Below are positions 11,158-21,581 of a stretch of DNA of 31,063 nt, piece after piece. Every line of letters begins with the position of its first letter. Positions within the stretch are counted from its first letter, which is position 1. Below the pieces are notes generated by a model, which made no database searches, was not told the origin of the DNA, and saw only the letters and a list, made by a program, of their open reading frames with translations. The stretch is taken from contig JAQGAU010000323.1 of NCBI GenBank assembly GCA_034698045.1, forward strand, positions 1 to 31,063. Reading direction: 5' to 3'. Source of the DNA: Paramacrobiotus richtersi. Taxonomy: Eukaryota > Tardigrada > Eutardigrada > Parachela > Macrobiotidae. Made by a program: the position numbers and the translations under genes.

Positions 11158-11552
11158 GTATTTATTTGTTAATACATGCTACGTTTATAATTAATAACAT
11201 TAATAATTCTATAATACCAGTATTATTAATCAGTCGAATTTCAGTTGAACCACTACGAAGTAAATATTCCAAATTCCAAACTTATGGTGCCGTATATCCG
11301 TACTTTCTTCGCTTCGGTCATTTAGTTCCCCGCCATCAGCGAGTGCACTTTCCTAGTTTAAGCAAATTTTGAAACATACGGTGTTTAGTCGTTGTACAGT
11401 GGTTGTTGTAGCATATTCTGTACAGACCGCGTAACTGAATTGTCCGAGTTGTACTTGTAACTTGCAGATGCATTCATCAGTCAGAGATAGTGTGCACGCA
11501 ATTCTCCTAAAATATGCTCACAGGCAGATAGAAGTTATTGCCCTTAGGATTT

Positions 11553-14500
11553 ATGACAATCCAATCAAACATGGAAGACGAAACTAAATGCGACGGAAAC
11601 TGCGACCTGCATTCTTCCGATTCGACTGGTTCAAGAGCCGGTACATCTTCCCAAGCTTCTCTCCAATCCAGCGGCCGTCAAGGTGCAAAATCTGTTGAGC
11701 AGGGTTCTGTTGACAAACTTAAGCTGCTAGACCTCTCAAAACACAAACATTTTCCCTGAAAACGTTTTACCCGTAACAAGGTACTGAATACGTAATACTG
11801 AAATCGGTGCTTTGCAGAATTCTCGCTTCAAGGTGCGAGAGGTGGAGCGGGAAGTTTGACACGCATTGATCACGAGGTGGATAATCAGTCCAACGATGTC
11901 GTCTCGGAAAATGAATCGCGCCTGTCCTCTTCCGCTGCAACAAACTCAAATCATGGCAGCCGCGATGAAGGGCAAAGAGGGCCTTACAGAACGCGTCGAG
12001 CACTGGTAGAGTAACAGTTTCTCGGACTATTGCAAGTGGTCCTTACCCTAACTGATGACATAATCATGCTTATAAAGGATACAGATGACCCGGAATTAGA
12101 GGAGCAGCGCCGGCGTAACTGCATTTCCGCCGCCAAGTGTCGCCAAAAGCGGAAACAGATGTTAGACGCAAAGGATGCAGACATAGAGAGAAAGAAAGCA
12201 GACATTGAGAAGAAGGATGAGGCAATAGAAACCCTGAAACAAGAGAACGCGGTCTTGCGGGGGCGTCTCAGTCAACTGGAACAGTCACTATCCGAGATAT
12301 TAGCATCGGTTTCTTTGAGATCCGGAGTGCCTTTAGTTCAGCCGTTAGCTGTTCCATCGTGGGACTTGGTACGGTCGATGATACTTTTGCGACCTTTCGA
12401 AATGACTATCGAACCATGATTTTAGGATGGAAATGACATTTCTACGGGTCAACAGCCGTCTACGGCAGCACAATTACAATCGTATCTGCAGATGAGAACA
12501 GGATATCCTTCCGTTGCGGATGACCAGCGTGCGCTAAACACACAGGCTATGGTCCAGTCCACACCAGATTTGCGACCAGTGCTGCTTCATTCCGCAGATC
12601 TGCATCCCACCAGGTACGCTCATCTCGGTACGCAAGTATCTAGATCTGGGATCTTATGCAGTTTCCCGAACGGGGAAGCGAAGCCGCTTTACATCGCGCC
12701 ACAAAGGAATGCAGCAGAGTTACACAAGTATCGGACACCGCCTAACAGAGACCTGTATATCAGTTATCACAAGAACCTTCTGTATCCGGAGCAGTTTTCA
12801 CCTAATCAACCGCAGCTCTTCGAACGACCAGTTCACCCGCAGCAATTCCATCCAGGACAAGTTGTGAGAGAGTTGTTTACAGCGCAGCCGTATGACTATA
12901 TCGAGCAGCGGCCGCCACAAACATCCGGGAATCTCAATACGTGGTCAACGCAGCAGCCAGATACAGGAATTCCACAAGTGCAGTATGGTCCGCACGAGTA
13001 TCAGATGCCGGTCGTGGGACATGAACACAGAACACTGGATTTATTTGGTAAGTGGTTAGGTTACTTTCGTGCATATAATGTGTTATGAAACTGCATACAA
13101 CAATATACAATCTGAATAAGTACAACTTGTGGAACAAAACGAAGAGCACTGGTATTTATTCGCCGCTGCGAGCGTTTTGAAAAGGCGTATTAGTGTTTGT
13201 CTACTGATGTAGATTACTAATACGCTTCGTATCGCTTTCTGGTGCCCCTAAAAGCAGTTTACCTGCTAGTAGATAGTTACTGTATATAGTAGTTTCGCTA
13301 GAACCGTTAATGTACAACAATTATCGCACGGATTTAGTAACGATACTTACGACTGTTACGAGTGACCAACAATTTGCTTGCAGAATTGAATGGAGGATAC
13401 TGCAGAGCTCAAGATACCAATAATTACAACTGGAACGTGGAACCAGGCGTATTCGATCCAAATGATATTGCTGCGGGCTCAGCTTCCCAAATGTTTGTCC
13501 AATCTAGCAGCGATGCAGGTACTTACGTTATTTGGGGCCATTTGAACGTCCCATAATTAAAATCTGCTTAAATCATGCTAACAATTCATACTACATACCA
13601 TGCAAAGCTCTAAAGCTTCTACGCTTTAGAGCCATCAATAAGAAATCATAGCAAGAAAACTAATTTCGCAGGAATGCGGCCGCAGAATCTGATGGTCCTA
13701 AATGCTGACGAGATGTATAGTCCACCCAGTGACTTGTCGCCAACGGAAATAGGTTAGTAATCCATATTACCTGAACTGAGTGTACCGCGTGGCGAGTGCT
13801 GAGTTTCTCGTAGGTCAAAACGGTGTCACACCGGAAGCGACTGTCCAGTATACGCAGCACCAGTACAGCCGGCTCAATTCCGATTCTGAAGCTAACCAAG
13901 TGCACGAAGGGCTTCTATCGTCTTCTTTGCCGGCTGCGCACGCACTGTCGATTCCGGATGTGGTGATCTTCCATGACGGCTGGAACCCGGGTCCAAGCAA
14001 GCTCCGACAGGCGGGGGAGATCGAGTTGCTGGAGCAACAGTTTGATGCATTGTCTGTTGATGACTTCGAGCATATTATAGCGGAAGATATGCTGTCACTT
14101 CCAGGTTAGCCACTGTCCGGCATAATAATTACCGGCATGATTAATTAATTATCCGAAGAGAGAGTAAATGACAGAGCAGTGTATTGGTACATCGTTAAAT
14201 ACTAAATACAACTGACCTGTACGTGCTATTGCACATACATGGAACCGCGCAACTGCGCAGCATGATCACTAACCTCCGTTTCGGTTCGAACAACAATATA
14301 TATTATATAACGTGTGAGTCGTGTTAACAGCAAGCACTATGTTCATTGAACTAATTTCTCTTGGTACTGTGACGCAAGAACAGCGTACACAAGTAAAACA
14401 CTGGAAGACTGAAAGTTCGCTTTCGTACAGCGCAGGGAATAGTGATTGTTAATTGCAGGAGAGATATCGATGCCGCCTGTCCGCAAAGGTCGAAAAGGTT

Positions 14501-14559
14501 CCCGCAGCAAGTTCTTCAGGTGGTTCCGCTCAAGATTCCGTTCCGGACGAGGTGGCTGA
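11553..14559 (+). CDS. bZIP transcription factor, 7-8 exons, intact
   Basis: Exons by phase and splice sites are 11553-11682 (or -11703), 11818-12005, 12078-12368, 12426-13047, 13384-13518, 13672-13752, 13814-14104 and 14459-14559. All join in phase, giving about 612 residues, or about 580 if translation stops at the TAG at 14107-14109. Exon 3 holds the DNA-binding region: RRRNCISAAKCRQKRK (N-x2-A-A-x2-C-R as in AP-1/ATF proteins, with CRQKRK as in ATF2/7). A zipper follows with heptad residues L, I, I, I, N, L, L. The N-terminus is Ser-rich. Exon 4 is rich in Gln, Pro and Tyr, as in activation domains. Exon 7 ends acidic (EIELLEQQFDALSVDDFEHI). Exon 8 would add an Arg/Lys-rich tail (RKGRKGSRSKFFRWF). 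It is presumably a nuclear dimeric DNA-binding protein. The subfamily is uncertain: the zipper is mid-protein, unlike C-terminal ATF4 or CREB zippers. An alternative start is ATG 11571. Confidence 0.82.
13607..13632. repeat. Perfect 10-bp hairpin inside a bZIP intron
   Basis: GCTCTAAAGC (13607-13616), loop TTCTAC, then GCTTTAGAGC (13623-13632). It lies in the intron between exons 5 and 6, about 40 bases before the acceptor, where an RNA stem could affect splice-site use. Confidence 0.55.
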
Positions 14560-15580
14560 TTCAGCAACAAAGGAGTCCAAAACTACAGTTGCTGGAAATT
14601 GTTCTGCTATGCTATTAATGCACTAGTTACCACTTTCTGTGCTGCAGGTTACATGGTTATCGTCCATTTATTCTCTTTGTTAGCAGTCTCGACTGTCGTA
14701 TACGTAACTAGCATGAGTGATGACGATACAGTATATATACCGTATGCATTTGTAATTTTGTATCTTTGCTGAACAACAATGGACTCTATGACACGGGCAG
14801 ATTACGTACTTCTAATGCAAGGTTGCTGTGTGTTATTCTATTCTATTCGAATTGCTTGAAAACGGTTAGAAAAAGGTCACTACTACGTATAAAAAGATAA
14901 CACTTACAAAAGCGCAGTCTGTATGTATAGAAGCATGTTATACGCGATTACATCAACTATGGATCGCAAATCACTCTTCGTCAGAGTAAACACTAATCTG
15001 CAAACCGAGAGCAAAATTTATTGTCACAGGAAGTAGCATGAAAAAATGCGCCGAAATTAGTTCTTTGCCCAGGGTGACATCTCACTTCAACATAATTAGC
15101 ATCGACAACAAATCCAATAATCGTGGACAAATTAATGCTCTTTCACAACCTCAGTAAATGCCATACTGTACATCGAACACTCAATTAATAAAATAAACTT
15201 GTAGAAAATGTGTGAACGGCAGTGATGGCTAAAGGGAATTGCGGCTATCTTTGGTAGCTAATAGCTTATAAACAGTGCAAAAAGTGCCGATCTTGAAAGT
15301 TCATTTAGAAGGAGGATGAAAAGTTCTGTCGAATGATATGTGTCTACAAAAATTCGAAAAAAAATCCACGATCTAAGTCAGCTGAGCTAATTGCTAAGGT
15401 TTAGCGATGATTATTGTCGCAACAGAGCGCGCCTCTACACCACGCCATAACACAAGCATATACTTCCTACATCACAAATTGACAAATGCAGCGATCAATT
15501 TGCTTTATTTGCCACATACGTTGTAATTTGATACATACGAGAACGTAAAGAAACAATTTGCTTGAGAAATAAACCAATCC
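14560..15580. other. bZIP 3' region and intergenic DNA
   Basis: No second gene is seen. Overlapping AATAAA hexamers on the plus strand at 15187-15197 are candidate poly(A) signals, but they are about 630 bases beyond the last codon. The end of the stretch (about 15520-15550) matches the 3' flank of lectin copy 2. Confidence 0.45.
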
Positions 15581-16846
15581 CTAAATTAAAACTGACTCAG
15601 ATAATCCCCACCGGTACCATATTTTCAGACCGATCCTGAACACGTTTTCCGGCTTGGCCATACCCATCAGATCAGTGAACCGGTCCAGTGCGGCGTCGGT
15701 GTCAGATGGTGCGGTCGTGACCCGGTGGACAATCTGTCGTCCACTATTCCCGTTCTCGTTAATCGGCATGGGTAAATAGGTGCGATCGGTTGTGACCAGG
15801 AGCTGCACTTCGGTAACGCTGGATCCCCGGATCCCAGATCATCCGAGGATCAGCCCACGAACCCAAACCGATCAGCCCAGTTCGGTTTGGGTTCTTCTTC
15901 CATGACACGATCCCGTTGGCGTTCGGTGTCGGCCACCACAGCGACAATCTGGTCGAAAGTGAAGGATCCAGCAGGGGCGATTAATGGAGCTCGAGCCCTT
16001 CCTCCGGTAGTTGCCTGTTCTGGGACCACTGAAATATTCATCAGGATGATGCGCCGCGGTGGCGCTCATATGGAATGCTTGGTTTATGTTATGACCTTTT
16101 GCCATTGGCTCTGGTATTGTTCATGAGGTATTGTTGAGATCAAAAGACACAATAAATGCTACCACAGCAGGACGATTAATCGTAAGCGCTTTCGGACTGG
16201 ACGGCACACACAGCAATGTTTGATGTGCAATAGAGCAAAAGAGCCGTTATGAGCACCGTTAGATCTGCCCATTTTTTCTTGTCACCAATGCCTAGGAATC
16301 GGCCGTCGCGGGACGTAAAGGTCACGGATGTAATAATGTTCTTTGTGCTGCTCATCCTCAACCGAATGGACGCCAAGCACCCTTAGCACCGACTAGTACT
16401 TGGAACAAAAGGCTTCAGGTGGTGCACCGTTTGGGTTTTTCTGGAACCGGCCATTTTCGTTTTCGTACGACACTTGCATCCCATCTACCCAGTCCCATTG
16501 ACGAACGGCAATGGTTGTAATTTCTCGAAGCTAAGGATTCGCTGCGGGTTCGTCCGTTAAAAAAAGGAAGGAACGTCATTTCACGGCCTTAGTCAGCTGT
16601 AAAACCATCACCTGCGGTGTAAGCTTGCTAATTCACAGGTTTCGCAAGCAAAGCTTTGCGTCGTGTAAAGCTTTGTGCGTCGTACTGCACTACCGTTGAA
16701 AATGCTCTGGAGGATACTGTATGTTGACAAGCTGCTTTGATTGATCCGATAGATGTTGAAAAATGTCCTATGAAGTGTGAACTGGCTGTGGCCACTCACC
16801 ACAAACAGACAGCTATGGTTAATAGTGTTCCACGAAAATTTGGCAT
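15581..16846 (-). pseudogene. Endotoxin-N-like/jacalin-like gene, copy 3 (internally deleted)
   Basis: The gene is recognisable but heavily decayed. The ATG is still present at 16846-16844, followed by a signal-peptide-like stretch. Exon 1 is missing internal segments (about 16770), has small insertions, and carries a short tandem duplication at about 16650-16685 (AAAGCTTTG then TCGT, twice). At about 16540-16555 the sequence jumps straight from mid-exon 1 to the start of the jacalin-like part. The intron and the second helical segment are therefore gone, a deletion of more than 700 bp relative to copy 2. The jacalin-like part (about 16520-16140) and tail (QLLVTTDRTYLPMPI, 15808-15581) can be followed in shifting frames. 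It is a clear pseudogene. Confidence 0.75.
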
Positions 16847-17284
16847 TTCTTAGAGCTGGAATCTTAAACGGTGAAATCTTGCTACATATGTAAAATGCAA
16901 AGAACAAGCCTCACTTTCAGAATGGCAGAATCAGTTTCCCCATGGTGTGCACTTTGTATGCGATATAAAACGTCCTACACAGCTGATTCTGCCTGCAGGT
17001 GAACCAGGTAATTATCACTCAACCAGAAACTGCGTTCTCGCAGATTAATTTTTTTGCTAAGGCTAAACGGTCAAACGATTAACATGTCATAACTGTGACT
17101 TGTTTGACAACAATCATGTATTATCGCAACGATTTTCGTCCATGCTGCACGTACTACACGGTAACTGCTAAGCTACCTCGTTTAATACTGCGGTCCCATC
17201 CCTCGCAAACCAGATATACCCGACGATTTGTAAATATATCTTCTGTGAGGCTTCAGTTTTCTGCGCAAAAATATCTTGAGGGTT
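16847..17284. repeat. Shared upstream block of lectin copy 3, left part
   Basis: It matches the other copies (GCCTGCAGGTGAACCAGG about 16992, CTTGTTTGACAACAA about 17098, GCAAAAATATCTTGAGGGTTT about 17264). Similarity stops at about 17284, where the retroelement begins, and resumes at about 19805. Confidence 0.6.
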
Positions 17285-19800
17285 TGGTACTAAATATGTG
17301 TCAAGTTTACTGGGCAAAAGCCTCCGACACAAAGAACTAGTACACAGGCACATACAGAGATACTACAAGGTAAAATGTCAAATATCGAAAAAACAACCAG
17401 CTTCGCCACCACGATTAGTACGAGAAACAGACGGCAAAGTGCCCAGCACAGCGGCAGCGTTGCCTTTAACAACAGCTAAGCTAAAACGATTCTTAATAAA
17501 AGAGGTCGAACGAGGCTCCCCTGTCAGTCTGCGGATCTTCCTTCCCATGAACTGAATCAACTTGACGAAGGCCGCACCAAAAGTTCCCAGGGTTTGACAG
17601 CTAAAGGTTAAAACAAATAACCACGTTGCTCCAGATTGGAGTAAAGACGACGCTTCCGATTTTCGGCCTGTTGAGCGGCGTAGCCTGGTTTGGCACTGTC
17701 CACAACATGCGAATCCGCAACGGTACACGTACAGGTGGCATCCCAGGCGAGAGGCTTGCCGTCTCGAACAGGTACCAAGGTTAATCCATCCGGCCGACTC
17801 GCGTCACGGAAAAGCCCTCCAGTAATGTAATATTGTAAGTCCGAAAACTCGTGCATCAAAGCTGAGAGGCAATAACAAATATCTACAACAGCTACACACT
17901 GAACACAAAAACACATCTTCCATCTCATTAGTGGGGTCAACAGTCCCCAATACACAAATTCCGTTACCTCGCTGAATTTCTACGCTAATTCTTTGTCGCA
18001 GGAATTCTGTTGTCCGGCGATTTCCATTGCTTTCTCGGATTCTTCGTCCCAGTTCCTTCAGAAAAGATTGGCCTGCGTGCCCCAGGTTCCCAATGTCTCG
18101 AAACCGATTGGCTGAACTATATAGCGGTCCATCAGCGCACTGTAGCGGGTTCCTTTTTCTCGTTCGCGCTGGTCGGCTGCGGCTCCACGTGTTGAAGTGG
18201 TCCGAGCGATGTAGGGGTCCGCAAGCGTATCGGCTACCGTAACATCCCAAACAAGTGGCATGCCCGACTTCCACGGCATCAGAGTATCCCATCCGGCCTC
18301 TTTCCATCATCTCTGTCCAGGCCTGGTGGTTCTCGTAATGCTGGTATGTTGGCGGAAACGAGGGCATGGCGAACAACGTCGTTCAGCGCCGAATGCCTCG
18401 GGTGTCGGCCTTTACTTCGCTTACAGCTCAGTCCGTGGTGACCATATATATCAACTCGCTTTCTACATATGCAACGGTGCTCCTTACAAATCTCTGCACC
18501 CAAGCGGACAGCGACTGCGATTCTCAAGTGAGAGTCCTCCAACAGATTCCCAAAGGTGGAGACGACAACGCAGATAACCAGGCTTGAGACTCAGGTGAGG
18601 AAGCCCGAGCCGCCAACAAACGAGCAGAGGTAATGGCGTCAGCGTTTTCCATCTAGCTGGCCAAGACTTCGGTATACTGCGCGTTCGTCCATGCCGATTG
18701 GAATCTGTGGCATTCCGCCATTGGAGGCTCCAAACCAGTGCGGTTAACCCATTCCCTTACCAATTCCAAGGACAACTCGGGGGTATTTGATTCAGGGACA
18801 ATGGACTGAATAAATTCGAAGGCTGCGGCTAAAGATGCAATGTAGGCTGGTAACGCTATGTCAGTGGCGCTGGTAAGCCCTAACCCACCGAATTTCGTAC
18901 GTAGTGACGCTTGTTTCCAAACGATATCGGTCATTTTCACGTTCGTGATGGCCTCTGCCTTGAGCCGGATCAACTGGTCGAACTGGGCTAGCTCACGGAC
19001 ATGTCTCCAGCATTCTGCAGTTCTCAGGAGATAGAGAAGCTTTGGAATAGCCAAACAGTTCTTGAGCAAGAATAGTGACTGATGGGCAGGCAGGATGTCG
19101 AGGCCGCTGGTCATGGTTTCGAGAGCTGCCAGTTTCTCCCCTATCGATCGAACGACTCCGCATGGCGGCAACGGTGAGCCAAGCAGTTCCAACTCATGCG
19201 GGGCAACTATCTGAATGTCTGGATAAACATCGAAGAATGATGCGAGCGTGCCCATGTGTTGTTCGTCGGTTCCGCCATGCACAAAACTTCGCACTTGTTA
19301 GTGTTTAGTTCCAGCCCGATCTGCGCCGCTTCCGACTGGAGTCGTTCGAACAAGTTCAAAATCTGTTCCAGAGTTCCTCCGAAGGTTGCATCGTCGAGGT
19401 ACCAAAGGCTCAGCTCGGCCCGTATGTCCTGCGCCATTCTGTTCGCCAGCAAACAGAACAATGGGGGTCCAAGTGGGTCACCTTGTTGCATACCGGAGGC
19501 CGAGTCTATCGTGTTTTTCTCCCCACAAAACAGAGTGCTGGGAGTTCCATACGCGGAGTGGACGAAGCGGTAGTACTCGGGCATCTTCTCAAACACAACA
19601 TCCAATAGTCGATCTCTGCGGACAGTATTGAAAGCGTTTCTGAAATCGATCTTCAGAAACACTTTTGGTCCTGTCTCGGGTTTCGCTAAATAACTCCGGG
19701 CTGTGTGAACTACTATTTCGGATCCGTATCGAGTACCAAATCCGTACTGAACGGGTCGTATAACATTTCACCAAATCGGGCTCGTATCCTGAGACATGCA
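17285..19800 (-). mobile_element. R2-like non-LTR retrotransposon, 5'-truncated, with two C-termini
   Basis: Non-LTR retrotransposons copy themselves by target-primed reverse transcription. On the minus strand, reading starts at about 19765 inside the reverse transcriptase: FLKIDFRNAF with the first catalytic Asp, GMQQGDPLGPPLF, and WYLDDATF as the YxDD box. One frame change follows near 19290, then ELLGSPLPPCGVV and a long helical segment to 18653. The next part (18542-18279) has a C-x-C-x7-H-x4-C knuckle (CICRKR, HHGLSC), then GRHPRHSALND and DGKRPDG. It continues at 18279-18058 with PLVWDVTVADTL. This CCHC plus RPD...D layout is that of the restriction-like endonuclease of R2-type elements. 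A second copy of this C-terminal part lies at about 17850-17378 (SRPDGLTLVPV, PLAWDATC, VKGNAAAVLGT). Frameshifts make it inactive. It interrupts the upstream block of lectin copy 3. Confidence 0.8.
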
Positions 19801-20131
19801 AACCTTTGTATATGATTAAGCCGGTACATACGTAAAGTTATGGAATCTGCGTCAGCCGCATAAGGCTCGCAATGTAATCCGACTTCTGCTGGAAAAGTCT
19901 GACTGCGCTTCTACTAAGGGTTTTATTTGCATGTTATTTTAGCTTCGTGGCATATATATATAACACAACCATAGGCATGAACTTTCTGTAATAAAAAACG
20001 GAATCGGGTGTAAAGTGTTTACGCGTAAGCTTTATGAACTTTTGTTCTTTTCATATCCACACGCATTTACATAGTGTTAAATAATGCAGCAAAATGGATC
20101 CCAGAATGCCGAAAATCTGTGTGGATGTAGA
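19801..20131. other. Resumed shared block, then intergenic DNA
   Basis: 19805-19920 matches the DNA following the lectin upstream blocks of copies 1 and 4 (CCGGTACATA, GCGTCAG, TGTAATCCGACTTCTGCTG). It is the right half of the unit split by the retroelement. The rest is AT-rich with a short TATATATATA run at about 19952, and nothing else is seen. Confidence 0.5.
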
Positions 20132-20554
20132 TTATTTAGGCGCATTTTTTAGAACCGGCTTCGGCAGCGGAAGAGGAACAGGAACTGAGTTGACTTGAAT
20201 GGATCCACCGACTGTCTCCATATCCTCTTCCTGATCATCATTCACGACGGGATTTTCGACTGGCTGCGGTATAGCAACATCTTCTCGTAGCAATGGGGCA
20301 TAGAAACCAGAAATTTTGGTCACTTCGATCACACTCCACGAGGACACGGTTCCAGAAGTCTTCTCACTGACGCGCGATACACGGCAGCTAGTAGCCGGAT
20401 CAAAATTTCAACGAGTGATCATCGTGTCACGGTTACGCAACAAACCCAGCTCCACATCCAACCAAGCTCGGACGTTTTCCCTGTCGTGTTTGGCCCCGAA
20501 CAGATCTCTGCAGTAGTAGGGTTTTTCCCGATCTGTACGAGTTTCTGCACCCAT
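20132..20554 (-). pseudogene. Cip/Kip-type CDK inhibitor, copy A (nonsense)
   Basis: Cip/Kip proteins (p21, p27, dacapo, CKI-1) bind cyclin through an RxLFG motif and CDK through a downstream WNFDF-type strand. From the ATG at 20554-20552 the sequence reads YYCRDLFGA, a good cyclin-binding motif. The Trp codon expected at the start of the CDK-binding motif (TGG in copy B) is TGA at 20410-20408, so the product would end after about 48 residues. Beyond it the frame stays open: SSWSVIEVTKISGFYAPLLRED (parts match the W...FY...P region), an acidic stretch (DDQEEDMETV) and a Pro/Lys-rich end (VPLPLPKPVLKNAPK) to the stop at 20132. Copy B at 27489-27875 is the intact relative. I am moderately sure of the family and confident of the nonsense codon. 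Confidence 0.65.
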
Positions 20555-21398
20555 TATTGCACTAACTGCAATTAGTATTAGAATTGGCAGTAATTACGAT
20601 TGAGTAACAGAATGACGCCGTAAAGGCGAATTAGCATAAACTGATGGTTTTAATATGTGATTGTCATTCAGTAACCTTGTTGTGGAACCTTGAAACAGTG
20701 GTTAAGTGGTAACGACACAGTTTCCCACTCAAGAACGTCAGGCGTGTCATACATAACAATACTGTTTATGAACGCTCGATAACGATGAATTGAACATTTT
20801 ACCGCTTTATCTCTCGACCAGATTGCTACACAACAAGACTGAAGTATTATGACAGAATTACAGTCACAAGCTACAAGGTCGCTTGTCGATTTGCGGTCAA
20901 CGTCAAAACATTCTGTTTACTGGCGATGTTGTCATCTCTAGAAATGTCCCGAAACGGCGAAACCGGAAGCAACCACGCGTTGTATATAAAGTCTGTGCAA
21001 CAGCTCACAAATTTACTTTAGCCTTCAGTTCTTTCTCTGCCCATATAAGCCCGAACTACTGTAGTCGAAATTCCCTCTCAACTGACTTCGTGGATTAACC
21101 AGTACAGGTACCGTCATGCATTAATCTTGTGCGCTAGCACTGTTACTGTGAAAGGAGTAAAGTCTTGATATCAAAATTAATGCACTAATTTGCTTACAAT
21201 AATTTGCACTATAATTTGTTAGTCATCTCTGATTAGAGCATAATTTCGAGCATAAAGCCGATACCATTCAGTTATATTTCTGTGCGTTTTATTTACGGCT
21301 GTGTTGGCTTGCCGCAGTTATAAAGAACACCTCTACTTGTCCTGTAGCACATACAATATCTTCAAATTAAGAGAGCCTGCTTATTGATAGAATCAGTT
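20555..21398. repeat. Block shared with 27876-28760; divergent promoter region
   Basis: Phrases recur in order in both units: CCTTGTTGTGGAACCTTGAAAC, CAGTTTCCC(A/G)CTCAA, GCTCGATAACGATGAATTG, CATTTTACCGCTTTATCTCT, CAGTTCTTTCTCTGC and GTCGAAATTCCCT. A TATA-like TATATAAAG (20983-20991) precedes GTCTGTGCAAC in the plus direction and is kept at 28273-28279. The block probably holds the CDK-inhibitor promoter (minus) and a plus-strand promoter. Confidence 0.6.
20983..20991 (+). promoter_or_regulatory. TATA-box candidate for the small plus-strand gene
   Basis: TATATAAAG followed by TCTGTGCAAC is conserved at 28273 in the sister unit although the surrounding DNA has diverged. It lies about 410 bases upstream of the ATG at 21399. 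The distance implies a 5' leader or an unseen intron. Confidence 0.4.
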
Positions 21399-21581
21399 AT
21401 GGATAAAGCCGCCCAGGACAACCGCGCCAACCAGCAGAATACGAATAATCCATCCACCGGACCAGGCCGTCCTGCTGGGTATGGAGGTGACGGCACGCAA
21501 GCCGACCGAGATAATCATTCCAACCAGGGAAATCCCAATAATGACCAGTTTGGAGGTGGCCAAAAGCCTGCGAATAAGTGA
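21399..21581 (+). CDS. Small hydrophilic Asn/Gly-rich protein (60 aa)
   Basis: The ATG at 21399 opens a 60-residue frame ending at TAA 21579-21581. The protein has no hydrophobic segment and is rich in Asn, Gln, Gly, Asp and Pro. An internal repeat is visible: DNRANQQNTNN near the start and DNHSNQGNPNND near the end, separated by PSTGPGRPAGYGGDG. I do not recognise the family with certainty. The composition is that of an intrinsically disordered protein, and the repeated DN-x2-NQ-x-N-x-NN phrase argues against a chance frame. An in-frame TTG at 21384 is ignored. It could be one exon of a larger gene. Confidence 0.5.
   Translation: MDKAAQDNRANQQNTNNPSTGPGRPAGYGGDGTQADRDNHSNQGNPNNDQFGGGQKPANK

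Noticed and set aside
11019..11372. 117-codon frame upstream of the bZIP gene
   Set aside because: It lacks an ATG start, spans the CRE and shows no protein features.
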